Positions 49,001 to 63,721 of a stretch of 64,000 bases of DNA are shown here, piece by piece; the stretch's first letter is position 1; each line of letters opens with the position of its first letter. Origin of the DNA: Phymorhynchus buccinoides (taxonomy: Eukaryota; Mollusca; Gastropoda; Neogastropoda; Raphitomidae). The notes beneath the pieces are model-generated. The model was not told where the DNA came from, made no database searches, and saw nothing but the letters and a program-made list of their open reading frames with translations. The position numbers and the translations under genes were made by a program. The DNA lies in assembly GCA_017654935.2 (NCBI GenBank), contig CM065704.1:23305266-23369265 (forward strand), given 5' to 3'.

Positions 49001-52000
49001 CACCGCCTTACGCAGCTGTGGACGACAATGACGATGATAATGATGATGATAATAACACTGCCTCGATAAGCACCAGCAGGGGCACGTTGGTCTCCAGGAA
49101 GGTGTCTGACACGTGGTCCACCACCGCCTTACGCAGCTGTGGACGACAATGACGATGATAATGATGATAATAACAATGCCTCGATCAGCACCAGCAGGGG
49201 CACGTTGGTCTCCAGGAAGGTGTCTGACACGTGGTCCACCACCGCCTTACGCAGCTGTGGACGACAATGACGATGATAATGATGATGATAATAACACTGC
49301 CTCGATCAGCACCAGCAGGGGCACGTTGGTCTCCAGGAAGGTGTCCGACACGTGGTCCACCACCGCCTTACGCAGCTGTGGACGACAATGACGATGATAA
49401 TGACGATAATGATGATGATAGCAACAATGCCTCGATCAGCACCAGCAGGGGCACGTTGGTCTCCAGGAAGGTGTCTGACACATGGTCCACCACCGCCTTA
49501 CGCAGCTGTGGACGACAATGACGATGATAATGATAATAATGACGATAATGATGATGATAGCAACAATGCCTCGATCAGCACCAGCAGGGGCACGTTGGTC
49601 TCCAGGAAGGTGTCTGACACATGGTCCACCACTGCCTTACGCAGCTGTCCACATAATTAATAACAATAACTCATTCTCTCTCTCTCTCTTTCTGTCTCAC
49701 ACACAAATACGTCACCCCCCCCCCCCCCCCACTTAAACCCCGCATTTCCACACACACACACCCTCCCACACCCCCACACTTAAACCCCGCATTTCCACAC
49801 CCCCACACTTAAACCCCACATTTCCACACACAGCTGTTTCCAAGCCCTACCTGTCGCCTCAGGTCGCGCGTCTTCTTGTTCATGTTGTCGATGGCCTTCT
49901 CCAAGTCCGCGCTGGGCTCTCGCCGACCAGCCTGCAAACCACAACCACCACCCCCGCAACAATCAGTCCTAGGCCTTCACCAAAACGGCTGTTACGGTTG
50001 GCTTTTGGGGACCACACACGACTCAAGCAGAAAATTAAAAAAGCGGCGACAAGCTCAAACAAATAAACACATGACAGTGATGCCAAACTGAATGTGTTTA
50101 ACCCTTTCACCGCCAAAGTCGCATTTTAGCACCACAGTGATTTAACGCCTATGTCACTAAAAGGTATCGAATTGGATCTGTTATTCAAAGACCCTATTGT
50201 CTTAGTTTTGGGAAGTAAGGATTTAGATATTACTTTATATGTGCCACAGAAGAATCCCCAATACTGCAGATGGATTTTGTTCTCTACCCAGGGAAATTTG
50301 ATGGAACTTTTTGGCTGAAATATGGCTAGCGGTAAAAGGGTTAAGATATTCATTTCCGTTGTTGAAGGAAGCAGAATTTGAAGAGCACTGACAAAATAAT
50401 TTGTTTTGTCTGACAAGATCACTATTTGTGGTAAAAAAACAAAAACACAAAAACAAAGACACAACATCATATAAAAAAAAATGTCCCCCCACAACTCTTT
50501 AAAACTTCTCCAGAGATGGTGGCATATCTAGTTTTTACAAACAGGTGTGTTTTTAAGGCTGTTTATGTATATGAATTAATTTTAATGAATTACATTGAAA
50601 CCCAAACATTACGCATAATTAACTGCTGGGTTTTTTTAAATTAAGGATTTCATAATCTTCACTATTTCACACCAAATGTAAAAATCAAATTTTCATCTGT
50701 TTTCATAGTTTATCTAGGCATTATTGGTTAAAAGCACCTTAAGTTTCGACTGCACTTTAACTTAAGTGCTATATTGTCTTGTAGTCCAAAATTTTAAGTA
50801 TCATAGCATATCATTATGATTATGTGCAGATCAGTACATAAATATCAATTTTGTTTAAAAAAAATATATATATATACATATATTATGAAAACAGCTGGGT
50901 TCTGTAATACAATTTTTAAAAAAAATACCCACTATACAAATGTCTGCTTTTATAAGTTGGACAAAATATCTCCATAAGGAGTTGTTGGCAAGGTTTCTTT
51001 TATTTGTCATTTAAGTTTGATATATGTTTGCATTAATACTTATCCTTATGGGGAAAATGTTAATATTTTAATTATTTACTAATTTAGACTCACTTCTCAC
51101 TACAGATGTGAATCAGTCTTTCCATTCAGATCCCGAGAATTAGGAAGCAAAAAAAAAAAATCAGAAAAATATATTAAGACCAGAAGGTGCATTTCAATTA
51201 TTCTCACTACAATATTTATAAGCAAAACATTAGGTCGTAATTTTATAATGAACATTTACAAAAATAGAAACACATAAGCCTTCAATGGTGTCCCCTTTTC
51301 TCTCTACAATGAATTCAACAAATAGGAACAAAATCAATGGAAAGTTTACTTCTTTTCATCAGTTCTTCGCGAACCTAATCACACATGCACACGCACACAC
51401 ACATCAAACTTCTGTCTGAAGTTATATACTCACACACACACGCACACACACACACACCAAACTTCTGTCTGAAGTTATATACTCTGTCATAAAAAACAAT
51501 CTCCATGTTCCATTTTAAAGTGCAAAACTCAATAAACAAATATTTTGAAATGCAAAACTCAATAAACAAATACTTTGAAGGAAGGGAGATAATTCTGAGC
51601 AGGTTGAAGTTCCCTCGCTTCAGGGGTGGGACCAGCAAACAATCCTCTCTCCTCTAGCTCACCCATATCCCTTTCCATGCTCCCCGACACCCCACCCCAC
51701 CCTTCTCTCCATCACCCACCCTTCCTCCTTACCCACCTTTTTTTTCTGGATAGAAAAACTACAAAGGCTGTAAGTTTGTTGAAGAATTTGTGGCATTGTT
51801 TTGTTTGTTTGTTTGTTAATATACATGTAACTATATATACATGTACACGACTTACCTAAACTATAAGTCTGTTACCTCAACTCCTTTACCTCTTTTATTC
51901 TTAAAAGATTGTAGTGAAGTTCACACAACAAACGTTAAACCATGCACATGCCCACCAAATGAATTTAAAAAAAATCTACCAGCATTCCAATACGAAAAGA

Positions 52001-55000
52001 AAAAGAATGGAAGAACTGAACACATTATGATTACGTGATGCACATATGATACATGCACACAAGGCACCAACCTAATTTTTCATGTTAGAAAAAGTAGTCA
52101 ACAACCTTTAAAATGTCCTTTTTAAAAAGATTAAAGCATTTTTATTTTTCTTGATTCAATGAGCTGTGTGGGATCAACGCCACTGTACGGCCCAGAAGAT
52201 GGGACAGAAGAAAAAGTCCTGTTTGATAGCAATTCTGTAAAAACAAACAAAACTTTCTTGAATTTTAGATTTCTGCAGAATTAGACATGTTTGACGTCAA
52301 ACTTCTAAGTTAAGATTTAAAATTAAACCTACATTTTCTGATTATCAATCAAGAGACGATGTTTGTATTCCATGGAAGCAAAATCTTAATTTCTGCACAC
52401 ACAAAAAAACTTTACTGTGCTTTGCTTTCTCATACACCCTCACACGTATGGAAAAAAAATCGTCACACTTGTAGCTTAACTATTTCACTTTCTGCAGTTT
52501 TATTTTTTAGAAAGATTTGAGACTTCTTTTCTTTCTTTTTTAAAGTTACCTCAGCAACAATTTTGGATCACAACTTTTGCCCAAGTTCTTCACAGAAGGT
52601 GCAGGACAATTCTGAGGTTCCTTTGCAACCTTTATTGCATAACTGCCTTAGTCTGAGGGGAAGCAATTATGCTTTAACCCTCATGCATTCGCATTTGTTA
52701 TATAAAAAGCTTCTTCTAGGTTCAGATTCTTTCACATGTTTTCGGGAAAATCTGTCTTCTGAAGCACACAGAGCGCCATACAGTTACTATCACATCACTG
52801 CAAGTGAGAAGCTTCTTCATAGTGTGTGTGTAACGAGCCAGAACTTAGTACGTGATGAAAATGCCATCAGAGGGGGTCTCAGAGTGGGGGCAAGCTATGG
52901 GCGGTTTAGGGCGGTTTGAATATACAGAGGCAACTTCCGGCTGGGCGGTTTGTGGCGGAATAAATGCAAGAGGGTTAACTTTTAAGCATATGTTAGTAAT
53001 AGTTACCATTATCGGGTCATTAAAAGTAATTCTGCCAAGTTTCAATATGACTGGTTCAGTAGTTTAGGCTGTAGAGAATTTAGCAGGAAAATGATCACTT
53101 ATGTACACACAGACTCTTTGTTTGAGTTCAGTATACCCCCATTCTTAAAAAAACGACAACTGGAAGAACAAAAAGACAACGCATGCTGATTATTTGGTTA
53201 ACACATTAACAGAAAAATGGATCAAACGTTTGTTTGTAGTTTTAAAAACATAGTGACAACTATCCTCAAGTATTCTTTCAGATCTTTCTTTTGAATTAAC
53301 AACATCAATATTACTTGTGCAAGATTAAATTTTAACATAGAATTGGTTTTGTTTGGATATTATAAAAATTGTAAAACAGACGAAGGATTTGACCAGATTA
53401 TACTGTATGCAAACTATTGTATTAATAAATGTAGAATAAATGAAGTAACACTGTGAATGTGCAATGTTTTATAAGAGATCTGAGGAATATGCATCAAACA
53501 GAAAAATATGTTTACTCTATGGACATGAAATACTTTGATTTTTGTAAAAAAAATGGTTTCCTTATACAAACTTAATTGAAAAATAATATACTTGTCATGT
53601 TGACTTCCCCATACATCTTTGATATATCATGATTGCTTTTCCCCATGTGATTTTTACATATATGTCTATGTGCTGATACTGAATGTCTCAAATGTAATCG
53701 TTCCACTGTGCTTTTTAAAAAAATGATTAATAAATTTTTAAAAACATCAATGGAAATGGTAGGTACTCAAGGGAATGGTAGTTATTTCTGTCATTATATT
53801 ACGTTCACATCAGGAATGCACATTATACCAACAATCAAAAGACAAACAACAAAAAGCACAATATTCATGTCACAACAATAATAATTAACACGCGTTGCAC
53901 TATCTATCCATAAACAGCTACAACTTCAACAGACGTCAAAGGGAAATTATAGACCAACAAGAAATCACTGGTAGGTAAACAGAACTCGGCAAAACCAGTT
54001 CTGTTTCTCCTCATTCAAGTTATCATTAAAAAGCTGCCACTTGTTAAATCAGTAATCATAAAAACAAAACAAAAACCACCAACAACAACAACAACAAACA
54101 ACAATCTGAGAAAGAGAAAAGAATGAAGTCCATTGTACTAGTTGTTTACTGGTAAATTAAAGTCTAAACGGCAGTACAAAAAACACCTCCTTGACAGAAA
54201 TCAAATCAGAAAAAGACAGCATGACAACACAACAACGCAAACACATTTAGCATAACAAAAGTGTCCCTGGATAATCAATCACATGCATTATTATTATTAT
54301 CTCCGTAGGCTGTATGGTTAAGAAGACAAATATGGACAAAAGGGTGATGACCCATTTCAAAGGAAGACAGTCCACTCATTTTGTTATCAATAAAGACATG
54401 TTCCCAGGTGGAGAGGCAGGCATTCATTCACGGCATGCAGACCAGCAGGCACATTACCTGGGTGGCTTTATTCTGAAACCGCGGCTTCCTGCACTGGTTA
54501 CCCAAACAGTCAAACATTATTTTCTACTGAAAATAAATCCATGATGCACTTTCGGTTTGCAACACACTTTTTTTCTTTCTTTTTAAAAAATTTGAGATGG
54601 TTACCCAAACAGACAAACATTAATTTCAATTTAAAAAAATCCCTGATGTTCAGTTTGCAACATCTTCAAAAAACAACAACTTAGATGTTGAGCATAAGCA
54701 CTTTTAAACTAATATCCCAGAAAGACTGAATAGTGTGAGGTTCTAGCATCGCCAATCTCATCTCTCCGAAACACTCAAGGCATTTTAAACAGATCAACCG
54801 TAAACTGGTCAGAAATAATGTCTAAAAGTCTAACCAGTTGAGAAGAGAAACCTATACACTAAATTTCCAATCATCAAACCAAAGCACAAAACTTAAAACT
54901 ACTGCCGTTTGATCTATGACTAAGCATCCTAAAATTGTCCGAAAGTCTAAGGAGACAAAAGAAAACGCAGTCACACACACAAAAATCCCATCTTGAGACC

Positions 55001-58000
55001 AAAGCACAAAACTTCAGACTAATGCTGTTTGAAATATGCATTGACAAATACACAGAACAAACGCAAAGAGCACACCAGGAAGCTGTCTTAAAACAGAACT
55101 CCAAAACAGGCATCAGAACAGTCTGAAGTCCAATCCTCTGAAACCCGCGGTCCAAGGGCCACCAAGGCCCCAGACTATAGAAGGTCAACACTGAGATCAG
55201 TTCCCAACATGACCAAAAAGGCTTAATGCAGGGAGAAATCACTATAAAATGCTATTTCAGAAAAAAACACGATATCTCTAAATAAAAAGGCAAAACCTCT
55301 GACAGAAATTCTCACTCCTCTGAAATTAGCTGGTCCTCTGACAATTCTGATGCCTGCCAAAAGCTGGTTCACCCGATTAATGCACACATCAAGAAAAGTG
55401 GGGAAGAAATGTGCAAACACAAATTAACAATTCTGCCAGTGGGCTTTTCAAAAATAATATCTTGAACACGCTAGCAGGATTGCAACACAGATCATACAAA
55501 CCAAAAGAAAAAGCAACAACAGTTTGCCTGCGATGACTATAAATGACATCATCAGAAGAGAGACCAAGGCCAATTAATAATAATAATAGGATGTTTGTTT
55601 ACAAATTAAAACACAAATGAGTGGCAACCATTCAGAGACAGACAGTGGCTGAGACAGAGAGAGATTGCTTCTTACTTCTTCACATAAAATTCAGTCTTTA
55701 CTGCATGCCACAGCCCCGTACTAGGATATATACTGCTACTCACCAGTGTTAATTTTGATGCACATATATATGTGTGTCTCTGACGTTCAAAACTGCCATC
55801 TGATGCACTGGGTATGAGACCAGTGCCTCATTAAACATAGGAAATATTCACCCGAAAAGTTTTTTTTTATCAAATGTTAAAACATCATAAAGAGAGACCC
55901 TTTAAAATATATAAGTGACCCCCTAAAAATCTAGAGGCAGTTTGCATGCTGATTCTGACCCCCTGATTTCGAACCCCCTGATTTTGAACCGTGATTCTGA
56001 CCCCCTGATTTTGAACCCAATTCTGACCCCCTGACTTCGACACACACCCCAATTCTGACCCCCTGATTTCGACACCCCCCCCCCCCCCCCCCCCCCCTGA
56101 TTTTCAACCCACATCTGACCCCCTGATTTTGACACCCCCCAATTCTGACCCCCTGATTTCGAACCCCCCCAATTCTGACCCCCTGATTTCGACACACACC
56201 CCCCCCCCCCCCCCAATTCTGACCCCCTGATTTCGACACCCCCCCCCAATTCTGACCCCCTGATTTCGACACACACACACACCCAATTCTGACCCCCCCT
56301 GATTTCGACCCCTGATTCTGACTCTGATTTCGAACCCTGATTCTGACCCCTGATTTCGAATCCGGATTCTCACCCCCTGATTTCGAAGAAAGAATGAACT
56401 AACACTGCTACTCACGTTCTTCTCGTACTCCGACAGCAGGTCCTGCAGGGCCTGGCGCACGGCGTTGCACTCGTGCACGATTCGCTCGCGCCGGTCGTCC
56501 CTGGTGCAGGAGGAGTCGGCCATGAGGGCCGCCCCGCTGATGATGCTCTCCAGGCGCTCCTCCAGCGAGGGCCGGCTTCGAATCTCGTTGTACGCCAGCG
56601 GGTCCATGATGATCTTTTGCTGCACAATCAGCGTCTTCACATACAGGGTCAATGTCATTTTGAAACAAGTTAGATTTGAATTTTTTTTTTTTTTAATGTT
56701 ACCTTTATAAAGATTTTGTCAAACTAAATCAGAAGTATCTGCTCTGAATTCAAAAATAATATATTCTTTAAAAGCACCCCCCAACGTTTTTACAAAAAAA
56801 AAGTACGCTAAAAACCATAATAACAACACGGTTTATGTACATTGGTAATTAAAACAAATAAGCAATAACTGGAAATAAAATCACTTTAAAAAGCCGTACT
56901 GCCAAAACTTGTGCTCAAGTCTCACAGGTGCATGCAGTGACCAAAACGCTTGCCTGAACTTTCTTGCCGAAACCTAGTGCACAAAAGAATGATATCATAT
57001 TAAAGAGCCCTTTCTTCAGGCACTCAGCTGCCTGAAGCAGCATCAAATTGCCTGAATTCAGGCTTCAGGCATACATGCACCCCTGTCAAGATGAAGCATC
57101 TCATCACCAGTAAATTCTCTGATCAACAACTTCTGATTCTCTGAAACTGGCCAACCCTCTAACAATTCTGAAGCCTGCCGATCCACAGGGTACTCACATC
57201 AAGTTCATCGAGGGCGGAGGCCAGTTCTCCAGGCCCCTCGTAGGGGTGGGCATCGGAGGCCCCGGCAGCCTGAACAGCGGCGGAGATGATGTTGATGGCC
57301 TCGCACAGCTGTTTGTACGCGTAGTCCCTGTTGGCCTTGGCCGCCGCCAGCTCTGGGTGACGAACGTACGCCTGAAACCAACAACAAAACACAGACTTGT
57401 TTACCCCATCACAAGTCTTGAGCAGTCTGGATAGCTGAAATGAGTGGTTTTTGTGTGAAATGAGTAGTCCTCTTCATTAAACCATCAAATAATGTTCACT
57501 AAAAATGAGTAATTAGAGCATTATTTTCAATTTTGAATAGTAGAGGTCCAAATTGAGTAGAATACTACTCGAAAAGAGTAGAGTAAACAGGTCTGCAAAC
57601 ATAACAAGCCAGGGTTCGAGGATGGCTCTTGAGGTAACAGAGCTGATTCTAGGATTTTTAAAAAGTGGGGGCATTCCCCCCCCCCCCCCCCCAAGAATGA
57701 AAAAAGGGGGGCAGGTCCTATGGATACGAGGGGAAGGGGGTGGGGTGGGAAGGTTGATGATTCAATCTTCGCTAGCCATAGCCACTTCTTCAGCCACTCG
57801 TCTTGGAACCGGTGTTCCCTCGCACTAGTGCCGTTATCTTCGGGCTGCTTCTCCGAGACTGTTGATGCAGTAGCTGTTTCTGCAACATCTTCTGCACACT
57901 CGCTTGGCAGAGGATTTCTTTTTTTTACTTTGCCGCCACAAAAATCAAAGGCGAAGAGCGTCGTTGTCCGCTTCACTTCGAAGAAAATTCAACATGGCGG

Positions 58001-61000
58001 GTAGGACTCTTGCAACTTCTTGTCGGTAAAACGAGATGAACGCGATTGGTTGATTTACACTAACATTGTAAAGGAACCAATGAAATGTCGAGAAATCATT
58101 CATTCCTGCTTGATGCTTTCGGTTTGTGCAGACGATGGATTTAGTAGACGAAGCAATTCCCGCAGCGGGCAGTTCTGCAAATATGTGGGCGTTGGCCTGC
58201 GTTTATTGCGTGAAAGAACAGATTGGGGGGGGGGGGGGGGATTACACCAATCCCGCGCCCTAGAATCAACTCTCAGGTCATGCATTCGCCTTGTAAAGCC
58301 AGGTTCATTTCCAAGCCATAGATGAAGTTTTTTCTGCTTATCCTATGCCAAACTTTACGGTTGAAACGCACAATCTTTTGGATGGGATGACAAAAACGAG
58401 GTCCCAGCGCTCATGCACTTCTGGCACATTAAAGAACCCCATGGCACAAAAGGAGTTGGCAGTTGGTCAAAAGCTACTCCTTCCCCCTTCCTCGTTCAGT
58501 CACACATAAAAATGTTGGTGCTGAGCCAGTGCTACAGATAAAAGTAAAAGTTTAACCTTGGAAGGCGCAGAACTCTGAAAAAGCTTACTACATTGACCAA
58601 TTTTATCTTCCTACAATGATAAATTATGTGCATGTTGGCACTGAGCCAATGCTATCATTAATTAACCTTGGATATATTGAAGATATTGAGCTCAATGTAA
58701 ACCCTTTTTGCTGAAAATGATCTCCTCTTACAAAAACATAAACAAACATTGCTGCTGAGCCAATGCTACAACAAAAAATATAACTCAATCAATCATTTAT
58801 TGTCCCAATCTCATCAAAACAAGGACATTTGTCTTGCAATCGATCAATACACAAAACAAAAACACAAGAAAATGCAATAAATGCGAACACCCTAATAGGG
58901 GTGTCTGTACACGTGAGCACCCCCACCATGGCAACCAAGCGACAGGCCAGTCACAATATAACTTGCCCATCTAAACAAGGGGTTAAAGCCAGAGGGTTCT
59001 ATCACTACTGTCAGCCTTCTTGACTCCTTTTGTCACACTGCCTTGTGGCTTTCACCCCTGGAAACAACAGTCTAACCTTGGACGTGGTGAGAAGCATCAT
59101 GGTGTTCTTCTTCAGCATGGCCCGGGCCGCAGCCAGCTCATCGCGTCGCCTGGGGTCCTTCAGATCCTGAAACAACCAGTGTGAGCTGGAAAATAACTGC
59201 CTAAAACTTCTTTTCTTCTTCTGCGTTCCCAGGGCCCTAATAATGTCACAATGGGTACGTACGTGTCTGTTTTCCAGTTTTCACTGGTCTCCTCGCTGCA
59301 TTCAGTCAATACATGTACATTCCGATTTCGGAGGAGCTCAAAAGGAGAAAACTATATGGAAGATTTGTTTGGGGGAAAAGGCATGAGAATGGGCCAAAAA
59401 ATCAGAAAGAGAGTAGATGACACAATTAAGTGTGTTTTCTCTAAGTTTGTTTTTCCTTTCTCTGCAAGAGCACAAAATTTCTCTGAGAAGAAAGAACTAG
59501 ATCGTACTAGGGTTAGCTTCACTAAGAAACGCAGACAGCAAAATGGTACAAACATACTAAGCTCTTCAGACAGAAACTTTCAGAGACGCCTCTCTAATTT
59601 TCAATTTTCAGGAACGAAAACCTTAATAATTCTGAGCACGTTATTATTTTTACAAATATGGCAAGAAAATGAAGCCAGCCATGTTAAGATTGTTTGCAAC
59701 ATTCAGTCAAAACAGCCTTTCGGGTCACTATTTGCATTCACTTTTGAAAGTCAGGAAGTGAAAACAGCCGTTGAAAAGCTTCAAAATGATAGCAGTACAC
59801 AATTTCGGTAGTTTCCAAATTTTCTACTTTTAAATTTGGCGATTTTTTTTAACCTACCAGAAATTATTTTTTTAACACTGCAACCTCATTTCCTTTTAAT
59901 TCTTAAATAAATATGGGACTGTTGTAAGATTAGGTGTTGCCAAACTTTCCTCACAAACTTTCCTTACAAATTGGGTGGCGTGCCTCTGGTTGCAACGCAC
60001 TCTCCAGGTGGGAGCAACCCGAATTTCACGGAGACGCCTCTGTGACTATAAAGTACCTAATACCTAATAATACCAAACCAGCCTGGTATTGGAGTTCACG
60101 GCCTGTCAGTGGTAGAAACATACTATGATCTTCAGACAAGGGTGAAACCAGGAAATATGAAAAAGCAGGAAGGCCTGGGTTCTGGGATCCTTTGTGGGAT
60201 AAAGGGGCGGAGTCGTTTGTGCAGGTCAAGGGATGAAGCCCCGAAGCTGAAGGCTTTTTTGTACACTTTTACTAATAAAATCAGAGCATTTAGAGACAGT
60301 TTTCATTTCTTTTAACAATAAAATGAGGTGGGTTTTTTCTCATTCCAGAGTAATTATTCTTCAATAAAGTATTGTTGTTGTTGCTGTTTTCGTTCCCCAG
60401 CTTAAACACTCTGGGGGCACACCCAGTGCCATGTGAACATTTTGCATAGCTTTGGGTGGGAAGATTACATGCATGGCTGCTTTTAAAGGACCCCACCACA
60501 TGGGCGGCCATACTCCAACTTCAGGGGACTTCGCTCCATTCATTGAGCCACCCACACAATCACTCCACCCGTGGAGTGACAACCACCAACAATTCTTTAT
60601 GGCGTGCAGGGAGAACTGCCACTGGTAAAGACAACTTCCATTGGACACAGCTGTATCATTTTGACATCGGCCATGGGTCAATTTCACTTGCATCACAAAG
60701 CACAGTGAATAGCCAAGGGCCATTAAGCATTGTAAATTCAGGATATCCTGAAGAAAAAAAACCCACCAAAATCAGGATTCCTGCTTTTTCTGCCATGTGG
60801 TTTCATCCATGTCTTCAGACCTGGCCTGGTGCTAGTACTCACGGCCTGTCTCTTGGCGGCCATCTCCTCCAGCTCCCCGATGCTCTTGCCCAGCGTCTTG
60901 AAGCTGTCCATCAGGCCCTGCTGACTGGTGGCATTCATCACGCCCTGCAGGTCGTCCTCCACCTGAACCACACGCCAAACACACACAACTCCAATGAGCA

Positions 61001-63641
61001 CACACAACTCTAATGAACACACGCCAAACACACACAACTCCAATGAGCACACGCCAAACTCCAATGAACACACACCAAACTCCAATGAACACACACAACT
61101 CCAATGAGCACACACAACTCCAATGAACACACACCAAACACACACAACTCCAATGAACACACACCAAACTCCAATGAACACATGCCAAACACACACAACT
61201 CCAATGAGCACACACCAAACACACACAACTCCAATGAACACACAACTCCAATGAGCACACGCCAAACACACACAACTCCAATGAACACACACAACTCCAA
61301 TGAACACACACAACTCCAATGAACACACACCAAACACACACAACTCCAATGAACACACACAACTCTAATGAACACACGCCAAACACACACAACTCCAATG
61401 AACACACACAACTCCAATGAACACACACCAAACACACACACAACTCCAATGAACACACACCAAACACACACAACTCCAATGAACACACACCAAACACACA
61501 CAACTCCAGGGGTCATTATCACTAAAATATCCATTTCCATACCAGGGCTCCCAGGGACCCCCATTGAAGCACTAAAATTCTCAAGGACCCTCTAAAAGAA
61601 TGTGCAGGGGGTCCCATGGATGCATTAGAAAAAATATTTTTAACATTTGCAATGCCACTGGGTCCCTCTATCCTGCCTCTAGGACCCTATATACTGTAAG
61701 TGAAGGAGTCCCTGGGACCCCTTGTTTTGCGTGACGATTGGGAGCCCTGCAAACACCGAAATAAAATATTTCCTGTCGGCCTAAAGGACTGATCAATATT
61801 CCCCTTCATCTGATGACATCATCAAGCACGTATGTGATACGTTATTTCGCATTCAAGATGTTAAAGTGTAGCAGATGTCTGAAATTGTGTAAAAAGTGAC
61901 TAAATATATATGTATATATGTAGACTATGAAGGCCACACATCGCATCTTACGGATTGGTCCTTGTTGAGCAGAAGGAAGACGTCCGCTATACTTAATACT
62001 GTTATACAGTTTCCATCATGACAGACACAAGAATGTTCCTTGTTGAGCAGAAAGAAGACATCCACCATACTTTTTACTGTCATACAGTTTCCATCATGAC
62101 AGACACAAAAACAAAAACAAAGGCATGTGGGGGTATAAAGGTAAAAATAAATCTCACGGAATGGCCCTTGTTGAGCAGCAGGAAGACGTCCACCGTACAT
62201 TACTGCTATCATCATGACAGACACACAAACACAAAGGCAAATACATCACATTCTATGTGGAGGCATAAAGGTAAAAAATAATATCACGGAATGGCCCTTG
62301 TTGAGCAGCAGGAAGACGTCCACCGTACATTACTGTTATCATCATGACAGACAGTGAGACACACAAACACAAAGGCAAATACATCACATTCTATGTGGAG
62401 GCATAAAGGTAAAAAAAAAGTATCACGGAATGGCCCTTGTTGAGCAGCAGGAAGACGTCCACCGTACATTACTGTTATCATCATGACAGACACGCAAACA
62501 CAAAGGCAAATACATCACATTCTATGTGGAGGTATAAAGGTAAAACAATCTCACGGAATGTCCCTTGTTGAGCAGCAGGAAGACGTCCACCATGTCAGCC
62601 AGGATCAGGAGGCGGGTGACCGCCGACAGCAGTGCTCTGGCCGCCCGCACCATGGCGCCTCGCTTCACCGACGAGCAGGGGTCCGCCGCAAACTCTATGG
62701 AGGCATCGTTCATCGTCTCCCCTGAAAAAGATATGCAGACACACATAAACAAACATACTAAACAGACTGAGACATTTCAAAGGATATCGTAATTTAGGGA
62801 CTATAAATTATTATAATAAGGCAAAATTATACACAAAGTTCAGGTTTTGATTTATATTGTAACGCTTTCTTACTAAAAAAGTATCAGACGTAAGACGCAG
62901 GGGTCTCGGTCTGGGGAAAAAAAGTACCGCCTTATAATCTGCAAACTACAGTAATCCATATTATTAGACTGTAGAGTTATTCTTGAGCCTTCATGTGATC
63001 ATACAATTTACTCATACTTTCTCATGAACACACACACACACACAGAGTGATGTCCTGAGGCCCTGGTTACAGGACATTTGACTTATTAAAATTGCAAATA
63101 CATGGGTGCAAATCCCCAAAACGAAAAAACCTGAAAGGCAGGGGTCCAGGGACCCAGGGACCCATGGCCCCGGCAGGGTACAAGGGCACAGCCCCGTCGG
63201 ACGATTCAGGGGGGCAACTTAAGAGAGAGAGATAATGAGACAAACAGTTAAAATGATAAAACAGAGACAGTTTGAGTGCGATAAGTCCTGTAAAATTATT
63301 ACATTGCCTTTGTAAACTTCCAAGACAGAACAACCAAGCTCAAAACGCTCCAAATCGCTTGTGGTCCAATTACATTTCTTTCCGGATGAATTTTTTAAAA
63401 AAAACTGATAAACCTGACGAGTTTCTGGTAAGATTAAAAATACTGAAATCAGTGTAAAACTGAAAGAGTACCACCCATGCAAATGTCTTATTGTGTTCTC
63501 CCCTGTCAGGACAAATGCATGATTAAAATTTCAGCACTGGCGAACTTTGTCTAATTGATTTCTGCAAGAGCCAGGACATTGTCCTATTGATTCCTTTGGT
63601 CTTAAGACAGTTTGTTCTATCACTTTTTGATCCTCAGTACA

Positions 63642-63721
<80 letters not shown>

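Noticed and set aside
48780..49736. Plus-strand ORFs repeating TASISTSRGTLVSRKV
   Set aside because: Antisense of the exon 8-derived array.
52563..52919. 118-codon plus-strand ORF in the quiet intron
   Set aside because: No family match seen and no supporting splice context; length is within chance for AT-rich sequence.
55923..56658. 184-codon ORF continuing from exon 6 into RNQGVRI repeats
   Set aside because: It reads through the donor into a satellite; exon ends at 56416 by family homology.
59251..59811. 186-codon plus-strand ORF
   Set aside because: The first third is an inverted SINE-like element; the rest has no recognised homology.
60738..61564. Minus-strand ORFs of 184-223 codons rich in Cys, Val and Trp (HWSCVCSLELCVFG)
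   Set aside because: They are satellite sequence upstream of an alpha-catenin exon acceptor; they only run into the exon by chance.
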